The notes beneath the pieces were generated by a model. It saw only the letters and a list, made by a program, of their open reading frames with translations. It was not told where the DNA came from and made no database searches. Made by a program: the position numbers and the translations under genes. Below are positions 1 to 8,228 of a stretch of 64,000 bases of DNA, in pieces (position 1 is the stretch's first letter; every line of letters begins with the position of its first letter). This DNA is from Teretinema zuelzerae (GTDB lineage Bacteria > Spirochaetota > Spirochaetia > Treponematales > Treponemataceae): NCBI RefSeq assembly GCF_021021555.1, contig NZ_JAINWA010000001.1:1302001-1366000 (forward strand), written 5' to 3'.

Positions 1-12
1 TTCATCATTCGC

Positions 13-55
13 TTGTGCCTTTTCATCCTGCCTGCTATAATTGTTTGCGTAAACA
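13..55 (+). promoter_or_regulatory. Promoter and LacI-type operator of the first GH30 gene
   Basis: A -35 box TTGTGC (13-18) and a -10 box TATAAT (36-41) are 17 bp apart. The palindrome TGTTTGCGTAAACA (42-55) follows directly and would cover the transcription start. A regulator bound there should block the promoter. The same half-site, TGTTT/AAACA, recurs twice at the promoter of the divergent GH30-transport operon (7595-7649). The lacI-family gene downstream is the likely regulator; that link is inferred from context. Confidence 0.75.
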
Positions 56-80
56 TTTTAGTTTTTAACAGGAGAATCAA

Positions 81-1463
81 GTGAAACTAGTGAATATTCA
101 TGAAACCGCGAAAGATTCAGCATCACGGCTGTCACAGCTCAATCCGGCAGAACGGGAGGCGTCTTCGCCGAAGCATCTTTCCTGCGTCGTTAAAATAGAC
201 CCGAACAGAACCTACCAGACGGTCGAGGGATTCGGAGGCGCGCTGACGGAGGCCTCGGCCTATGTGCTCTCCGCCCTTCCGGAAGAAAAACGGGAGGAAG
301 TGATAGCCTCGTTCTTCGATCCCGTTGCGGGGCACGGATGGACGCTCGCGCGGACGCACATCAACAGCTGCGATTTCTCGCTCGAGAACTGGGCCTGCGT
401 CGAACAAACAGACGAAACACTGGAGTCGTTTTCGATGGAAAAGGTCGAACAGCGGCAGCTTCCCCTGATCAAACGGGCTATCGCCCATGCAGGAGGAAGC
501 CTCAAACTCATGCTCACGCCCTGGAGTCCGCCCGCGTGGATGAAGGACAACAACGACATGAACCACGGCGGAGCCCTCCTGAAAAAATACTATCCGCTGT
601 GGGCAGCGTACATCGTCCGTTTCATCGACGAACTGAAGGCGCGGAACGTTCCGGTATGGTGCATGAGCGTGCAAAACGAGCCGGAAGCGACTCAAACCTG
701 GGACTCATGCCGGTGGACGGGAACGGAGGAGGCGGAGTTCGCCGTGAACAATCTCGGTCCGGCGCTGGAAAAGGCGGGATACCAGGACCTTCCGATCCTG
801 GTTTGGGATCATAACCGGGACCGCCTGTTCGACCGGATGAAGGAAACAATGAGCGTTCCGGGGGCGGATGAGTACATCGGCGGGGCAGCCTTCCACTGGT
901 ATTCGGGAGACCAGTACGATACGGTGCGGAAAACTTCGCTAACCTGGCCGGGAAAAAAGCTGCTGTTCACCGAAGGCTGCGTCGAAGGCGGAGCCCGTCC
1001 GGGCGCCTGGTTCCCGGGAGAGCGCTATGCGCACAACATCATCAACGATCTCAACTCAGGCTGCACCGGATGGATAGACTGGAACATCGCGCTCGACATG
1101 GAAGGCGGACCCAATCACGTGGGCAATTTCTGCGATGCGCCCGTACTCGTAGACACGGAAAACAAAACGGTTCTCTATCAGAGCAGCTGGTATTATCTGG
1201 GGCACTTCAGCAGATTCATCAAGCCCGGCGCGGTCCGCATAGATTGCGCGATGGATTCGTGGATGACGCCGGCAACCGTGGACGGCCGGATGGGAAACAC
1301 GATGGAATCCTGCGCCTTCCGCAACCCCGACGGCACGATCGCACTCGTATTGTGCAACCGTACCGAGGCTGATATGATTTATACCCTGGAGTGCCCGCAA
1401 CTGAGCGAAGACAAGGCTTTCCGCTGCCCGCCGAGGGGCATCCAGACTCTATTGATAGGCTGA
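81..1463 (+). CDS. GH30 family beta-glycosidase, cytoplasmic
   Basis: This is a 460-residue glycoside hydrolase of family 30 (glucosylceramidase/beta-glucosidase type), which cleaves beta-linked sugars with retention of configuration. The family signature is clear: VEGFGGALTEASA near residues 48-60, TPWSPPAWM at 146-154, the acid/base glutamate in QNEPE (E200) and the nucleophile in FTEG (E298). There is no signal peptide, so it should act in the cytoplasm on an imported disaccharide or glycoside. The start is GTG at 81, with GGAG at 71-74. It shares an operon with the LacI regulator that starts 37 bp after its stop. The true substrate cannot be read from the sequence; glucosides, xylosides and beta-1,6-glucans are all used in this family. 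Confidence 0.88.
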   Translation: MKLVNIHETAKDSASRLSQLNPAEREASSPKHLSCVVKIDPNRTYQTVEGFGGALTEASAYVLSALPEEKREEVIASFFDPVAGHGWTLARTHINSCDFSLENWACVEQTDETLESFSMEKVEQRQLPLIKRAIAHAGGSLKLMLTPWSPPAWMKDNNDMNHGGALLKKYYPLWAAYIVRFIDELKARNVPVWCMSVQNEPEATQTWDSCRWTGTEEAEFAVNNLGPALEKAGYQDLPILVWDHNRDRLFDRMKETMSVPGADEYIGGAAFHWYSGDQYDTVRKTSLTWPGKKLLFTEGCVEGGARPGAWFPGERYAHNIINDLNSGCTGWIDWNIALDMEGGPNHVGNFCDAPVLVDTENKTVLYQSSWYYLGHFSRFIKPGAVRIDCAMDSWMTPATVDGRMGNTMESCAFRNPDGTIALVLCNRTEADMIYTLECPQLSEDKAFRCPPRGIQTLLIG

Positions 1464-1500
1464 TGCTACAAAGCCGAAAACCCGCCCAGGAGGATTACCG

Positions 1501-2529
1501 ATGGCAACCCAAAAGGAAGTCGCGGAACTTGCAGGAGTTTCTTTTATCACCGTATCGCGCGTCGTAAACAACGAAGGGAACGTGAAGGAAGAAACCCGCC
1601 GGCGGGTGGAAGAGGCGATACGAACGCTCGGCTACGAGCCGAGCTTCGCGGGAAAGGCCCTGAATTCGGGAAAAAGCAGCACCATCGGCGTCATGACCCC
1701 GGCCCGCTTCGGGGACGGCATGGAAAACACCTATCTGATGAGCGTGCTGCGGGGAATACAGGACACCTGCAGGGACAAGGGCTACGACATTCTCTTGTCG
1801 CCGCTTTCCGAGAACGATCCCGGATTCGACTACCTCAGGCCGTACCGGCAGAAAAAGGCCGACGGGATGATCTACGTCGGGCTGCGGTCTCTCACCCCGG
1901 AACTGAGCGATGAAATCCGGGACAGAAAAATTCCCTGCGTGGTGATCGGAGACCGCCCGGCCGAATCATTCCTTTCCTGGATCGACACGGACAACGAAAC
2001 GGCCGCCTACGAGACGACCCGCAGAATATGGGAGCTCGGCCACAGGCGGATAGCGTTTCACGGACTGTCGAAGGAGCACCGCAACGAAAACATCGCGGAC
2101 CGCGAGCGCGGCTACCGCAGGGCAATCAAAGAGCTGTCCGGAAAGGACGCGGACGAAAAGCTGGTGCTCCGCGCAAGCTACGATATTGAAGAAATCAGGG
2201 CAAGCGCGAACCGGGCCTTCCGGACCGAGGAAGACCGGCCGACGGCGATTTTCTGCTCCACCGACATCCGGGCCCTTGCCGTCTTGCGGGAACTGGAAAC
2301 GCTCGGGCTTTCCGTTCCCCGCGACGTCTCGGTGGCAGGCTTCGACGGATTCATACAGAATCACATCGTGCATCCCTCCGTGGCGACGAACGCCCAGCCT
2401 CTTGTAGAGATGGGGCGGCGCGCGGCGGAGATTCTCATCGACGAAATCATCACCGGAACAATCATCCGCCGCGAGGAAATATTCCCCGTGCCCTTCATCC
2501 CCGGAGAAAGCCTCGCCCGTCCGCGCTGA
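1501..2529 (+). CDS. LacI-family transcriptional repressor
   Basis: A 342-residue LacI/GalR regulator. The N-terminal helix-turn-helix (about residues 3-25, KEVAELAGVSFITVSRVVN) and hinge are followed by a periplasmic-binding-protein-like sugar sensor starting near IGVMTP (residue 61). The start has a strong AGGAGG at 1488-1493. It lies in one transcription unit with the cytoplasmic GH30 gene and converges, 19 bp apart, on the sugar ABC operon that ends at 2549. It most likely binds the TGTTT-N4-AAACA palindromes at 42-55, 7595-7610 and 7634-7649, and so controls both GH30 genes and the transporter. The effector is probably the imported beta-glycoside, which is an inference. Confidence 0.88.
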   Translation: MATQKEVAELAGVSFITVSRVVNNEGNVKEETRRRVEEAIRTLGYEPSFAGKALNSGKSSTIGVMTPARFGDGMENTYLMSVLRGIQDTCRDKGYDILLSPLSENDPGFDYLRPYRQKKADGMIYVGLRSLTPELSDEIRDRKIPCVVIGDRPAESFLSWIDTDNETAAYETTRRIWELGHRRIAFHGLSKEHRNENIADRERGYRRAIKELSGKDADEKLVLRASYDIEEIRASANRAFRTEEDRPTAIFCSTDIRALAVLRELETLGLSVPRDVSVAGFDGFIQNHIVHPSVATNAQPLVEMGRRAAEILIDEIITGTIIRREEIFPVPFIPGESLARPR

Positions 2530-2548
2530 ACGGACGAAGCCTTGCACG

Positions 2549-3574
2549 CTATTTATCGACTCCGGTAACGACCACTCCCTGCATGAAGAACTTCTGCGCG
2601 AAGAAAAAGATCGTGAACGGCACGACGCAGGCGATGAGGCTCGCCGCCTGCACGAGATGGCCTTCCGTTGTGTACATATTGTTGAAGGTGGACAGCCCGA
2701 CGGTTATCGGCTGAAGATCGGGCTTTCCGGCAAGGTAGATCAGCGGTCCGAAGAAGTCGTTCCACGCAAAGAAAAAGTGGAAGAGGGAAACGGATATCAC
2801 CGCGGGAACGGCCTGCGGAAGGATCACTGAAAACAGGGTTCTCAACGGTCCGGCACCGTCGATGCGGGCGGCTTCGTCCATCTCGCGGGGGATGCCCATG
2901 ATGAACTGCCTGAGCAGGAACACGTTGTAGGCGTTGGCGAAAAAAGGCGGAACCATGAGCGGGAGCCAGGTTCCTACCCAGCCGAGACGGAAAAACATCG
3001 AGTACGTCGGAATGAGGGTCACCGCCGAAGGCAGAATGATCGTGGAAATCAGTACGACGAACAAGATCTTCTTTCCGGGAAAGGCGAAGCGCGCGAATCC
3101 GTAGGCGACCAGGAGGGACGACAGGACGGTTCCGAACGTGGTGACGATCGCGTAAAGGGCCGTGTTTTTCAACAGCCGTACGAACTTCACGGCTTCCCAG
3201 GCGCGCCGGTAGTTCTTCCATTGCGGGTCGAGCTTCCATACCGGCTCAAGGGTGCGCCATTGGCCCTCCCACTCTATTTCGCCCGATTCAACGCTTTCTG
3301 GATCGATAAAGACGGATGAAGCGCGGCCTTTGCCCACGATAGCGAGCTCACGGAGCGTGCCGTCAGCCGCCGGAACCTGGAGAATGTCGCAATCGCGGCC
3401 CTTCCATGAGAACGTCTTCGGGGAACGAGGTATCGGAGACTGGCTCAGCGACGCGATCTGCTCCTTCGTTTTTAGAGACATTGAAACCCCGTAGGCCAGG
3501 GGCATCAAAAACACCGCGAGAATGCAGACGCTTAAAATGGTGATGAAGGTTCGCTGCGTTGTTTGGTTTTTCAT
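2549..3574 (-). CDS. Sugar ABC transporter permease, MalG type
   Basis: A 341-residue inner-membrane permease of the carbohydrate uptake (CUT1) family and the last gene of the GH30-transport operon. The EAA loop that contacts the ATPase is visible as EMDEAARIDGAG, followed by LPQA. It has about six membrane segments. Between segments 1 and 2 lies an unusually long soluble loop of roughly 85 residues, containing a WKGRD...WEGQW stretch, which should face the periplasm. The start chosen is the ATG at 3574, two bases after the upstream permease stop; an upstream in-frame start would overlap that gene by 31 bp. No ATP-binding subunit is encoded nearby, so a shared MsiK/UgpC-like ATPase elsewhere in the genome is needed. 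Confidence 0.88.
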   Translation of the reverse strand: MKNQTTQRTFITILSVCILAVFLMPLAYGVSMSLKTKEQIASLSQSPIPRSPKTFSWKGRDCDILQVPAADGTLRELAIVGKGRASSVFIDPESVESGEIEWEGQWRTLEPVWKLDPQWKNYRRAWEAVKFVRLLKNTALYAIVTTFGTVLSSLLVAYGFARFAFPGKKILFVVLISTIILPSAVTLIPTYSMFFRLGWVGTWLPLMVPPFFANAYNVFLLRQFIMGIPREMDEAARIDGAGPLRTLFSVILPQAVPAVISVSLFHFFFAWNDFFGPLIYLAGKPDLQPITVGLSTFNNMYTTEGHLVQAASLIACVVPFTIFFFAQKFFMQGVVVTGVDK

Positions 3575-3576
3575 GA

Positions 3577-4512
3577 TCAGTCTTTCCCCCCGGCGTAATA
3601 CACCCATCGGTTCGATGTTCCGAAGAGCACCAGTGTAAAGAAGAGGCCCAGGGCGAAGATGAGCCAGGCGATGACGGCTCCGTAGCCCATGTTGAAATAG
3701 GAAAAGGATTGGCGGTAGAAATACACCATGGGGAAGTTGGTCATGCCGTTAGGAAAACCGCTTCCCTGGTTGATGACGAAGGGAATGAGAAAATACTGCA
3801 TAAGGCCGACGATGCCGGTGATGAGGTTGTAGAACAGCACGGGGGTCATCATCGGTATCGTAATGGCGAAGAGGCGGCGGGGGCCGTTTGCGCCGTCGAT
3901 GAGGGCCGCCTCGTATAGTTCGGTCGGAATGCCCTGAAGGCCGGCGAGGAAAATCAATATCGTGTTTCCGCAGCCCCAGAGGCCTATCATCGTATAGGAG
4001 ATATAAATAAGGCGCGTGTTCGCGAGCCAGCGGATGCCGTCGACTCCGGTAACCTCGAGGCCGGTCAAATGCTTGATCGACAGATTTATCCAGCCGACAT
4101 GTTCGTTGAGAACGCCGTTCCAGATGAGTACGGTGGATACGAGCGGCACCATGGTGGGAAGGTAAAACAAAACCCGGAATAATTTGGTTCCCAGCAGAAG
4201 CCGGTTATTCAGAAGAATCGCGACCACCAGGGAAAAGCCGAAGCTGATGGGGAGGGATATCAGGGTATACTGCAGGATCCTCCCGATCGACGCGAGAACC
4301 TGCGGATCTTCCGACAGGGCTCGAACCCAGTTCTTCAAGCCGACGAAACGGTTGTTCTCCGGCTGAATCAGATTGAAATCCATGAACGAAAACAGAAAGG
4401 AAGCGGCCATCGGCACAAGATAAAAAATCAAAAATCCGGCAAGCCAGGGGGCGATGAACATCAAGCCCCACAATTGTTCCCTTTTCAACGGAAGACCCAA
4501 AATACGTCTCAT
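3577..4512 (-). CDS. Sugar ABC transporter permease, MalF type
   Basis: A 311-residue inner-membrane permease of the CUT1 sugar ABC family with six predicted membrane segments. The EAA loop ELYEAALIDGANG is followed by the typical IPMM. It is the second permease of a heterodimer with the 2549-3574 product, and the two genes are separated by two bases. Upstream, an intercistronic hairpin (4543-4577) separates it from the binding-protein gene, which should lower permease expression relative to the binding protein. In family terms this completes an uptake system for an oligosaccharide or glycoside, probably the product released by the GH30 lipoprotein. Confidence 0.9.
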   Translation of the reverse strand: MRRILGLPLKREQLWGLMFIAPWLAGFLIFYLVPMAASFLFSFMDFNLIQPENNRFVGLKNWVRALSEDPQVLASIGRILQYTLISLPISFGFSLVVAILLNNRLLLGTKLFRVLFYLPTMVPLVSTVLIWNGVLNEHVGWINLSIKHLTGLEVTGVDGIRWLANTRLIYISYTMIGLWGCGNTILIFLAGLQGIPTELYEAALIDGANGPRRLFAITIPMMTPVLFYNLITGIVGLMQYFLIPFVINQGSGFPNGMTNFPMVYFYRQSFSYFNMGYGAVIAWLIFALGLFFTLVLFGTSNRWVYYAGGKD

Positions 4513-4542
4513 ACAAAATCCTTCGGCAGAGTGGAATAAAAA

Positions 4543-4577
4543 GGCCGGCCGCCGGAGGAGAGATCGGACGGCCGGCC
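4543..4577 (-). terminator. Intercistronic hairpin after the sugar-binding protein gene
   Basis: Perfect 9-bp arms GGCCGGCCG (4543-4551) and CGGCCGGCC (4569-4577), followed on the - strand by TTTTTATT. It sits between the binding-protein stop (4593) and the first permease start (4512). Partial termination or 3'-end protection here would give more binding protein than permease, a common pattern in ABC operons. Confidence 0.75.
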
Positions 4578-4592
4578 CGGGACTAAAAAACC

Positions 4593-5972
4593 TTATTTTG
4601 CCGCTGCGAAAATCTTTTCAAGATCGGCCTTGAGCTTGTCCGCTTCCGCGTTTACGGAAATGGATGGTTCGTTGGTCAGGACGTTCCAGAAATCGGAATA
4701 GCGGGTCGTCGTTTCCTGGAAGCTGGGCATCCAGCCTTCATGGTTGGGATTGTCGGCGTAGGCGATGCTGTCCACGACGATGGAAGCGTCGATAGAAGCG
4801 GAAGGGAACTTCGTCGCGAAAAACTCGGAAAGGAAGCCTTCCTGCAGGTTCTTGCGCGCGGGCATTCCTCCGTAAATCTTGAGGAGGTCGGACGAGCCTT
4901 CGCCCAGAAGCCAGGAGAGAACCTTGAACGCGGCGTCGGGATTCTTCGACTGCTTGGTGATCACGAAGGTGTCGGCGTGCATTTTCGCGGTGGTTTTTCC
5001 GTTCCATTCAGGCATGGGATAAATGTCCCAGTCGAATTTGATCTGGGCAAAGCCGGCGTACCAGAGATGGCTGTGGTCCATCGCGATCTTGCCGGAAGCG
5101 AACCAGTCTCCGCCGCCTAGGATGTCGCTGGAACCATAGGGTCCGTTCGGGATGAAGTTATCCTTCCACATGCCGTCGTAGATCCAGTTCCACGCTGCAA
5201 GCCAGTTCGCGGGGATCTGGGCCTTGCCGGAGGCGTCTGTGAAGCTGCCGGGTCCGAAGAGGGTTCCCCAGGAGCGGGCGTCGCCCCACTGCTGGCCGAA
5301 GCCCCACTGAACCATGCTCGCGCTGTCGAAATCCGCTTCCGTGGAGTCGCGGCCCTTGGAGTCGACGGAAAGCTTGCGGGCGAGCATTTTGACGGTGTCG
5401 TAGTTCCACGGCCATTTCTTGCCGTTTTCGTCCACGTACTGCTCGCCGTATTTCTTCGGAGGCAGGGGAATTCCCGCTTCCGCGAAAAGCTCCTTGTTCA
5501 CGTACATGAACGAGGGGTAGATCGCGAAGGGAAGCCCGACGAGGCCCTCGTTCTTGTCGCGGTAGAATTCGACCATGGAGTTGTCGAACTGGGTCAGATC
5601 GTACTTTGTTTTTTCTACAAGAGGAGCAAGGTCGAGCCAGGTTCCCTTGAAGCTGTCGCGGCCGCGGATGCCGACCGGTCCGACGATGTCCGGAGCGTTT
5701 CCGCCGGAAATCTGGGTGGCCAGGGTGTTGTACGCCTGGCTGTTGTCTACGATTTCCAGCACCAGCTCGATCTCGTTTTGAGACGCGTTGAATTTATCCA
5801 CCACCGCTTTTTGCGGCGCGAACGTCGGTTCGTCCGAACCGGCTCCAAGACCCACGAACCAGCGAACCTGCGTTTTCTTCGCCGCGGGAGCGGACTTCGC
5901 GCAGGAAAAAGACATGAGTGCCGCGATCATAGTCGCCGCAGCCGCCAGAACAATTCCTGTTCTTTTTTTCAT
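4593..5972 (-). CDS. Extracellular sugar-binding lipoprotein of an ABC transporter
   Basis: A 459-residue solute-binding protein of the carbohydrate cluster (family 1, MalE/UgpB-like). The N terminus MKKRTGIVL is followed by a hydrophobic stretch and a lax lipobox ending FSC (Cys24), so it should be anchored as a lipoprotein. The start is the ATG at 5972, with AGGAGG at 5978-5983; an ATG at 5987 would begin before this ribosome site. Typical family segments include QVRWFVGLG and WFASGKIAMDHSHLWYAG. It lies between the GH30 lipoprotein gene and the two permease genes in one operon, so it should capture the sugar freed by that enzyme. Confidence 0.88.
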   Translation of the reverse strand: MKKRTGIVLAAAATMIAALMSFSCAKSAPAAKKTQVRWFVGLGAGSDEPTFAPQKAVVDKFNASQNEIELVLEIVDNSQAYNTLATQISGGNAPDIVGPVGIRGRDSFKGTWLDLAPLVEKTKYDLTQFDNSMVEFYRDKNEGLVGLPFAIYPSFMYVNKELFAEAGIPLPPKKYGEQYVDENGKKWPWNYDTVKMLARKLSVDSKGRDSTEADFDSASMVQWGFGQQWGDARSWGTLFGPGSFTDASGKAQIPANWLAAWNWIYDGMWKDNFIPNGPYGSSDILGGGDWFASGKIAMDHSHLWYAGFAQIKFDWDIYPMPEWNGKTTAKMHADTFVITKQSKNPDAAFKVLSWLLGEGSSDLLKIYGGMPARKNLQEGFLSEFFATKFPSASIDASIVVDSIAYADNPNHEGWMPSFQETTTRYSDFWNVLTNEPSISVNAEADKLKADLEKIFAAAK

Positions 5973-6071
5973 ACAATCCTCCTTCAAGATTCAGTTCCTT
6001 CTATATTGTTCGCGCATGCATCGCTCATGGCGACGCTGCGCAGGACCCAAGAACAGCGCAATAGCGCCGGA

Positions 6072-7610
6072 CTATCGATCGAATACGACCGTGACGGCAG
6101 AATGAGACGGAATCGGAACGATCCACTGATCGGCTCCGATGCCCGCGCGGATAGACAAATCGGAAAAGTACGGATTCCAGAAAACAGCAGCGGAGGATCC
6201 GTCCGGATTGCGGAAGGCGACGCCGGGAAGGTCCGAGCCGTCGATCGTCATGCCGATCCGCCTGGAGCCCGGAGAAATAAATTTGGAAAAATGCGAAAGC
6301 ACGTATAGCGAGGCACGTTCGGTTTGAGAAAGAGAGCCTTTGCCGGTCGCGGGATCGACGTCGATGCGGACCAATCCGTAATTCGCCGTGTTGGGAAACA
6401 CGATAGGCCCGTTGTTTCCGTCCAGGGCGATATTCCAGAGAACCAGGGATCGCGCCTGGTTCTGCATGATCGATACGGCCATGGACATGCCTTCCCGGAA
6501 GTTTCCCGAAAACGTGCCCTTCCCTATCCATCTGCCGGACCCGCCTTCCGTAAACCAGACGTCCTTGGAAGGAAATTGTTCCTTGATGCGCGACATGATC
6601 CCCGGCTCGCCGGCGTAGTGGTGCCAGGCCGAACCCGCGAGCCACTTGGAGGCTTCAGGATCTGAGAGGACCGCTGCCGCCATCTCGGGATGGTCCCAGT
6701 TGTGGTCGTAGCAGAAAATCTTCGCATCGAGCCCTGCTTTCTCCAGAGTCGGGCCCAGATACCGGCCGACGAATACGGCTTCTTCCCGCGGCGACATCAG
6801 CATTCCCGCATAGAGGGGCGGAGCGTAATTCACCTCGTTCTGGCTCGTCACCGCGTAAACAGGAAGGCCTTCCGCCTCGTAGGCCCGAATGAACGCCGTG
6901 AAGTAGTCGGCGTACGCTTGATAGCAGTCTTCGCGAAGTCGTCCGCCGGAAGCGCCGAGCATCGTGCCGCCGGTTTTCATCCATGCAGGAGGACTCCAGG
7001 GAGACGCCATGATTTTCAGAGCAGGGTTGATTTCCTTCGCCTGTTTTAAAAGGGGAAGAATCCACACTCTGTCGCGGTCTATCGTAAAGCGTTCCAGAGC
7101 GAAATCTGTCTGGCCGGGAGGGATATCGTCGTATGAATAGGTTGAAAGCGCGAAATCGGGCGATCCCATCGGCTGCCGAAGAAAGGAAAGGCCGAGGCCC
7201 TCGACAGGATCAAAAAGACGCCTCATCAGCACGTCTCGTTCTTCCTGCGGCAAGGACGCAATGCACCAGGCCGACGATTCGGTCATCGAGGCGCCGAACC
7301 CGTCGATCGTTTGGAATTTCTCGCGGGGATTCAACGACGCGTTGACGGCGGGGAGCGAGCCGCTTTTTCGGAGAGATCCGTCGACTTTCTGCAACTTTCC
7401 TGTCGAACGGAGAAGGGACGATCCGTCTGCCGAGGTGACCCAGGCTTCGGCTGTTTTCATCTTTCCCCCGAACAAACCGGAACAGCCGGCGAGCACCATG
7501 CAACCGATGCAGCACATTGCCGCCCGGCGAACAGCGGCGTATCCGGCACCTCCGGGGATTCGGTCAGAGGACTCGTCTTTGCGATACGAAATAAATGTTT
7601 CCGCAAACAT
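6072..7610 (-). CDS. GH30 family beta-glycosidase, predicted lipoprotein
   Basis: A second GH30 enzyme, 512 residues from the ATG at 7610. It has IDGFGASMTESSAW, SPWSPPAWMK, the acid/base glutamate in SQNEVN (E259) and the nucleophile in WFTEGG (E355). A hydrophobic stretch ends in a lipobox LAGC (Cys43), preceded by an odd 30-residue hydrophilic start. The promoter -10 box ends six bases before the ATG at 7610 and no ribosome site is visible, so a leaderless message starting there is favoured. A start at 7517 would leave a very short signal peptide with no basic residue, and a start at 7649 would lie inside the promoter. It heads the operon with the sugar-binding protein and permeases and should release sugars outside the inner membrane. 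Confidence 0.85.
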   Translation of the reverse strand: MFAETFISYRKDESSDRIPGGAGYAAVRRAAMCCIGCMVLAGCSGLFGGKMKTAEAWVTSADGSSLLRSTGKLQKVDGSLRKSGSLPAVNASLNPREKFQTIDGFGASMTESSAWCIASLPQEERDVLMRRLFDPVEGLGLSFLRQPMGSPDFALSTYSYDDIPPGQTDFALERFTIDRDRVWILPLLKQAKEINPALKIMASPWSPPAWMKTGGTMLGASGGRLREDCYQAYADYFTAFIRAYEAEGLPVYAVTSQNEVNYAPPLYAGMLMSPREEAVFVGRYLGPTLEKAGLDAKIFCYDHNWDHPEMAAAVLSDPEASKWLAGSAWHHYAGEPGIMSRIKEQFPSKDVWFTEGGSGRWIGKGTFSGNFREGMSMAVSIMQNQARSLVLWNIALDGNNGPIVFPNTANYGLVRIDVDPATGKGSLSQTERASLYVLSHFSKFISPGSRRIGMTIDGSDLPGVAFRNPDGSSAAVFWNPYFSDLSIRAGIGADQWIVPIPSHSAVTVVFDR

Positions 7611-7649
7611 ATCGGCAGTATACACCCGATGGAATGTTTCCGCAAACAT
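7595..7649 (-). promoter_or_regulatory. Promoter with two LacI-type operators for the GH30-transport operon
   Basis: The - strand has a -35 box TTGCGG (7645-7640), a 17-bp spacer and a -10 box TATACT (7622-7617), which ends six bases before the ATG at 7610. The 16-mer ATGTTTCCGCAAACAT (read on the + strand) occurs twice, at 7595-7610 and 7634-7649, with centres 39 bp apart. One copy contains the -35 box and the other covers the start of transcription and translation. This is the layout expected for repression by a LacI-family protein that can bridge two sites. Confidence 0.75.
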
Positions 7650-7675
7650 TATTTTCTCAATTTCACCATTTTATG

Positions 7676-8219
7676 GAGCGCTCACGGTCACAGGCGAGCG
7701 CTCACGGTCACAGCCAGCGCACACGGTATCTGCCAGCACTCACAGTATCCGCCAGCACTCACAGTATCCGCCAGCCTTCACGGTCACAGGCGAGCGCACA
7801 CGGTCACAGCAGCGCACACGGTCACAGCAGCGCACACGGTCACAGCAGCGCACACGGTCACAGCAGCGCACACGGTATCAGGCGAGCGCACACGGTATCA
7901 GCCAGCGCGTACACGGTCACAGCAGCGCTCACGGTCACAGGCCAGCGCTCACGGTCACAGGCCAGCGCTCACGGTATCCGCCGGCGCGCTCACGGTCTCA
8001 GGCCAGCGCTCACGGTCACAGCAGCGCTCACGGTCACAGGCCAGCGCACACGGTATCAGGCGAGCGCACACGGTCACAGGAGAGCGCACACGGTCACAGC
8101 CAGCGCGCACACGGTCACAGCCTGCGCTCACGGTCACAGCAGCGCACACGGTCACAGCCAGCGCACACGGTCACAGCCAGCGCACACGGTCACAGGCGAG
8201 CGCACACAGTGCCAGCCTG
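7676..8219. repeat. Tandem array of about 28 degenerate 18-20 bp units
   Basis: I count about 28 head-to-tail units with the consensus AGCGCWCACGGTCACAGSC. Unit length varies between 18, 19 and 20 bp (rarely 21-22) because of one or two bases at the joint. The commonest unit, AGCGCACACGGTCACAGC, is repeated exactly three times in a row near 7810-7864. Some units replace GGTCACAG with GGTATCAG or GTATCCG. The array fills the whole interval between the radA stop (8229) and the GH30 operon promoter (about 7650). It is not a CRISPR array because there are no unique spacers. Its forward frames stay open for hundreds of bases only because the unit lacks stop codons. Confidence 0.95.
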
Positions 8220-8228
8220 CCGACCCTC

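Noticed and set aside
7676-8219. Repeat array as a CRISPR locus
   Set aside because: Units are head to tail with no unique spacers, are only 18-20 bp long, and no cas genes are present.
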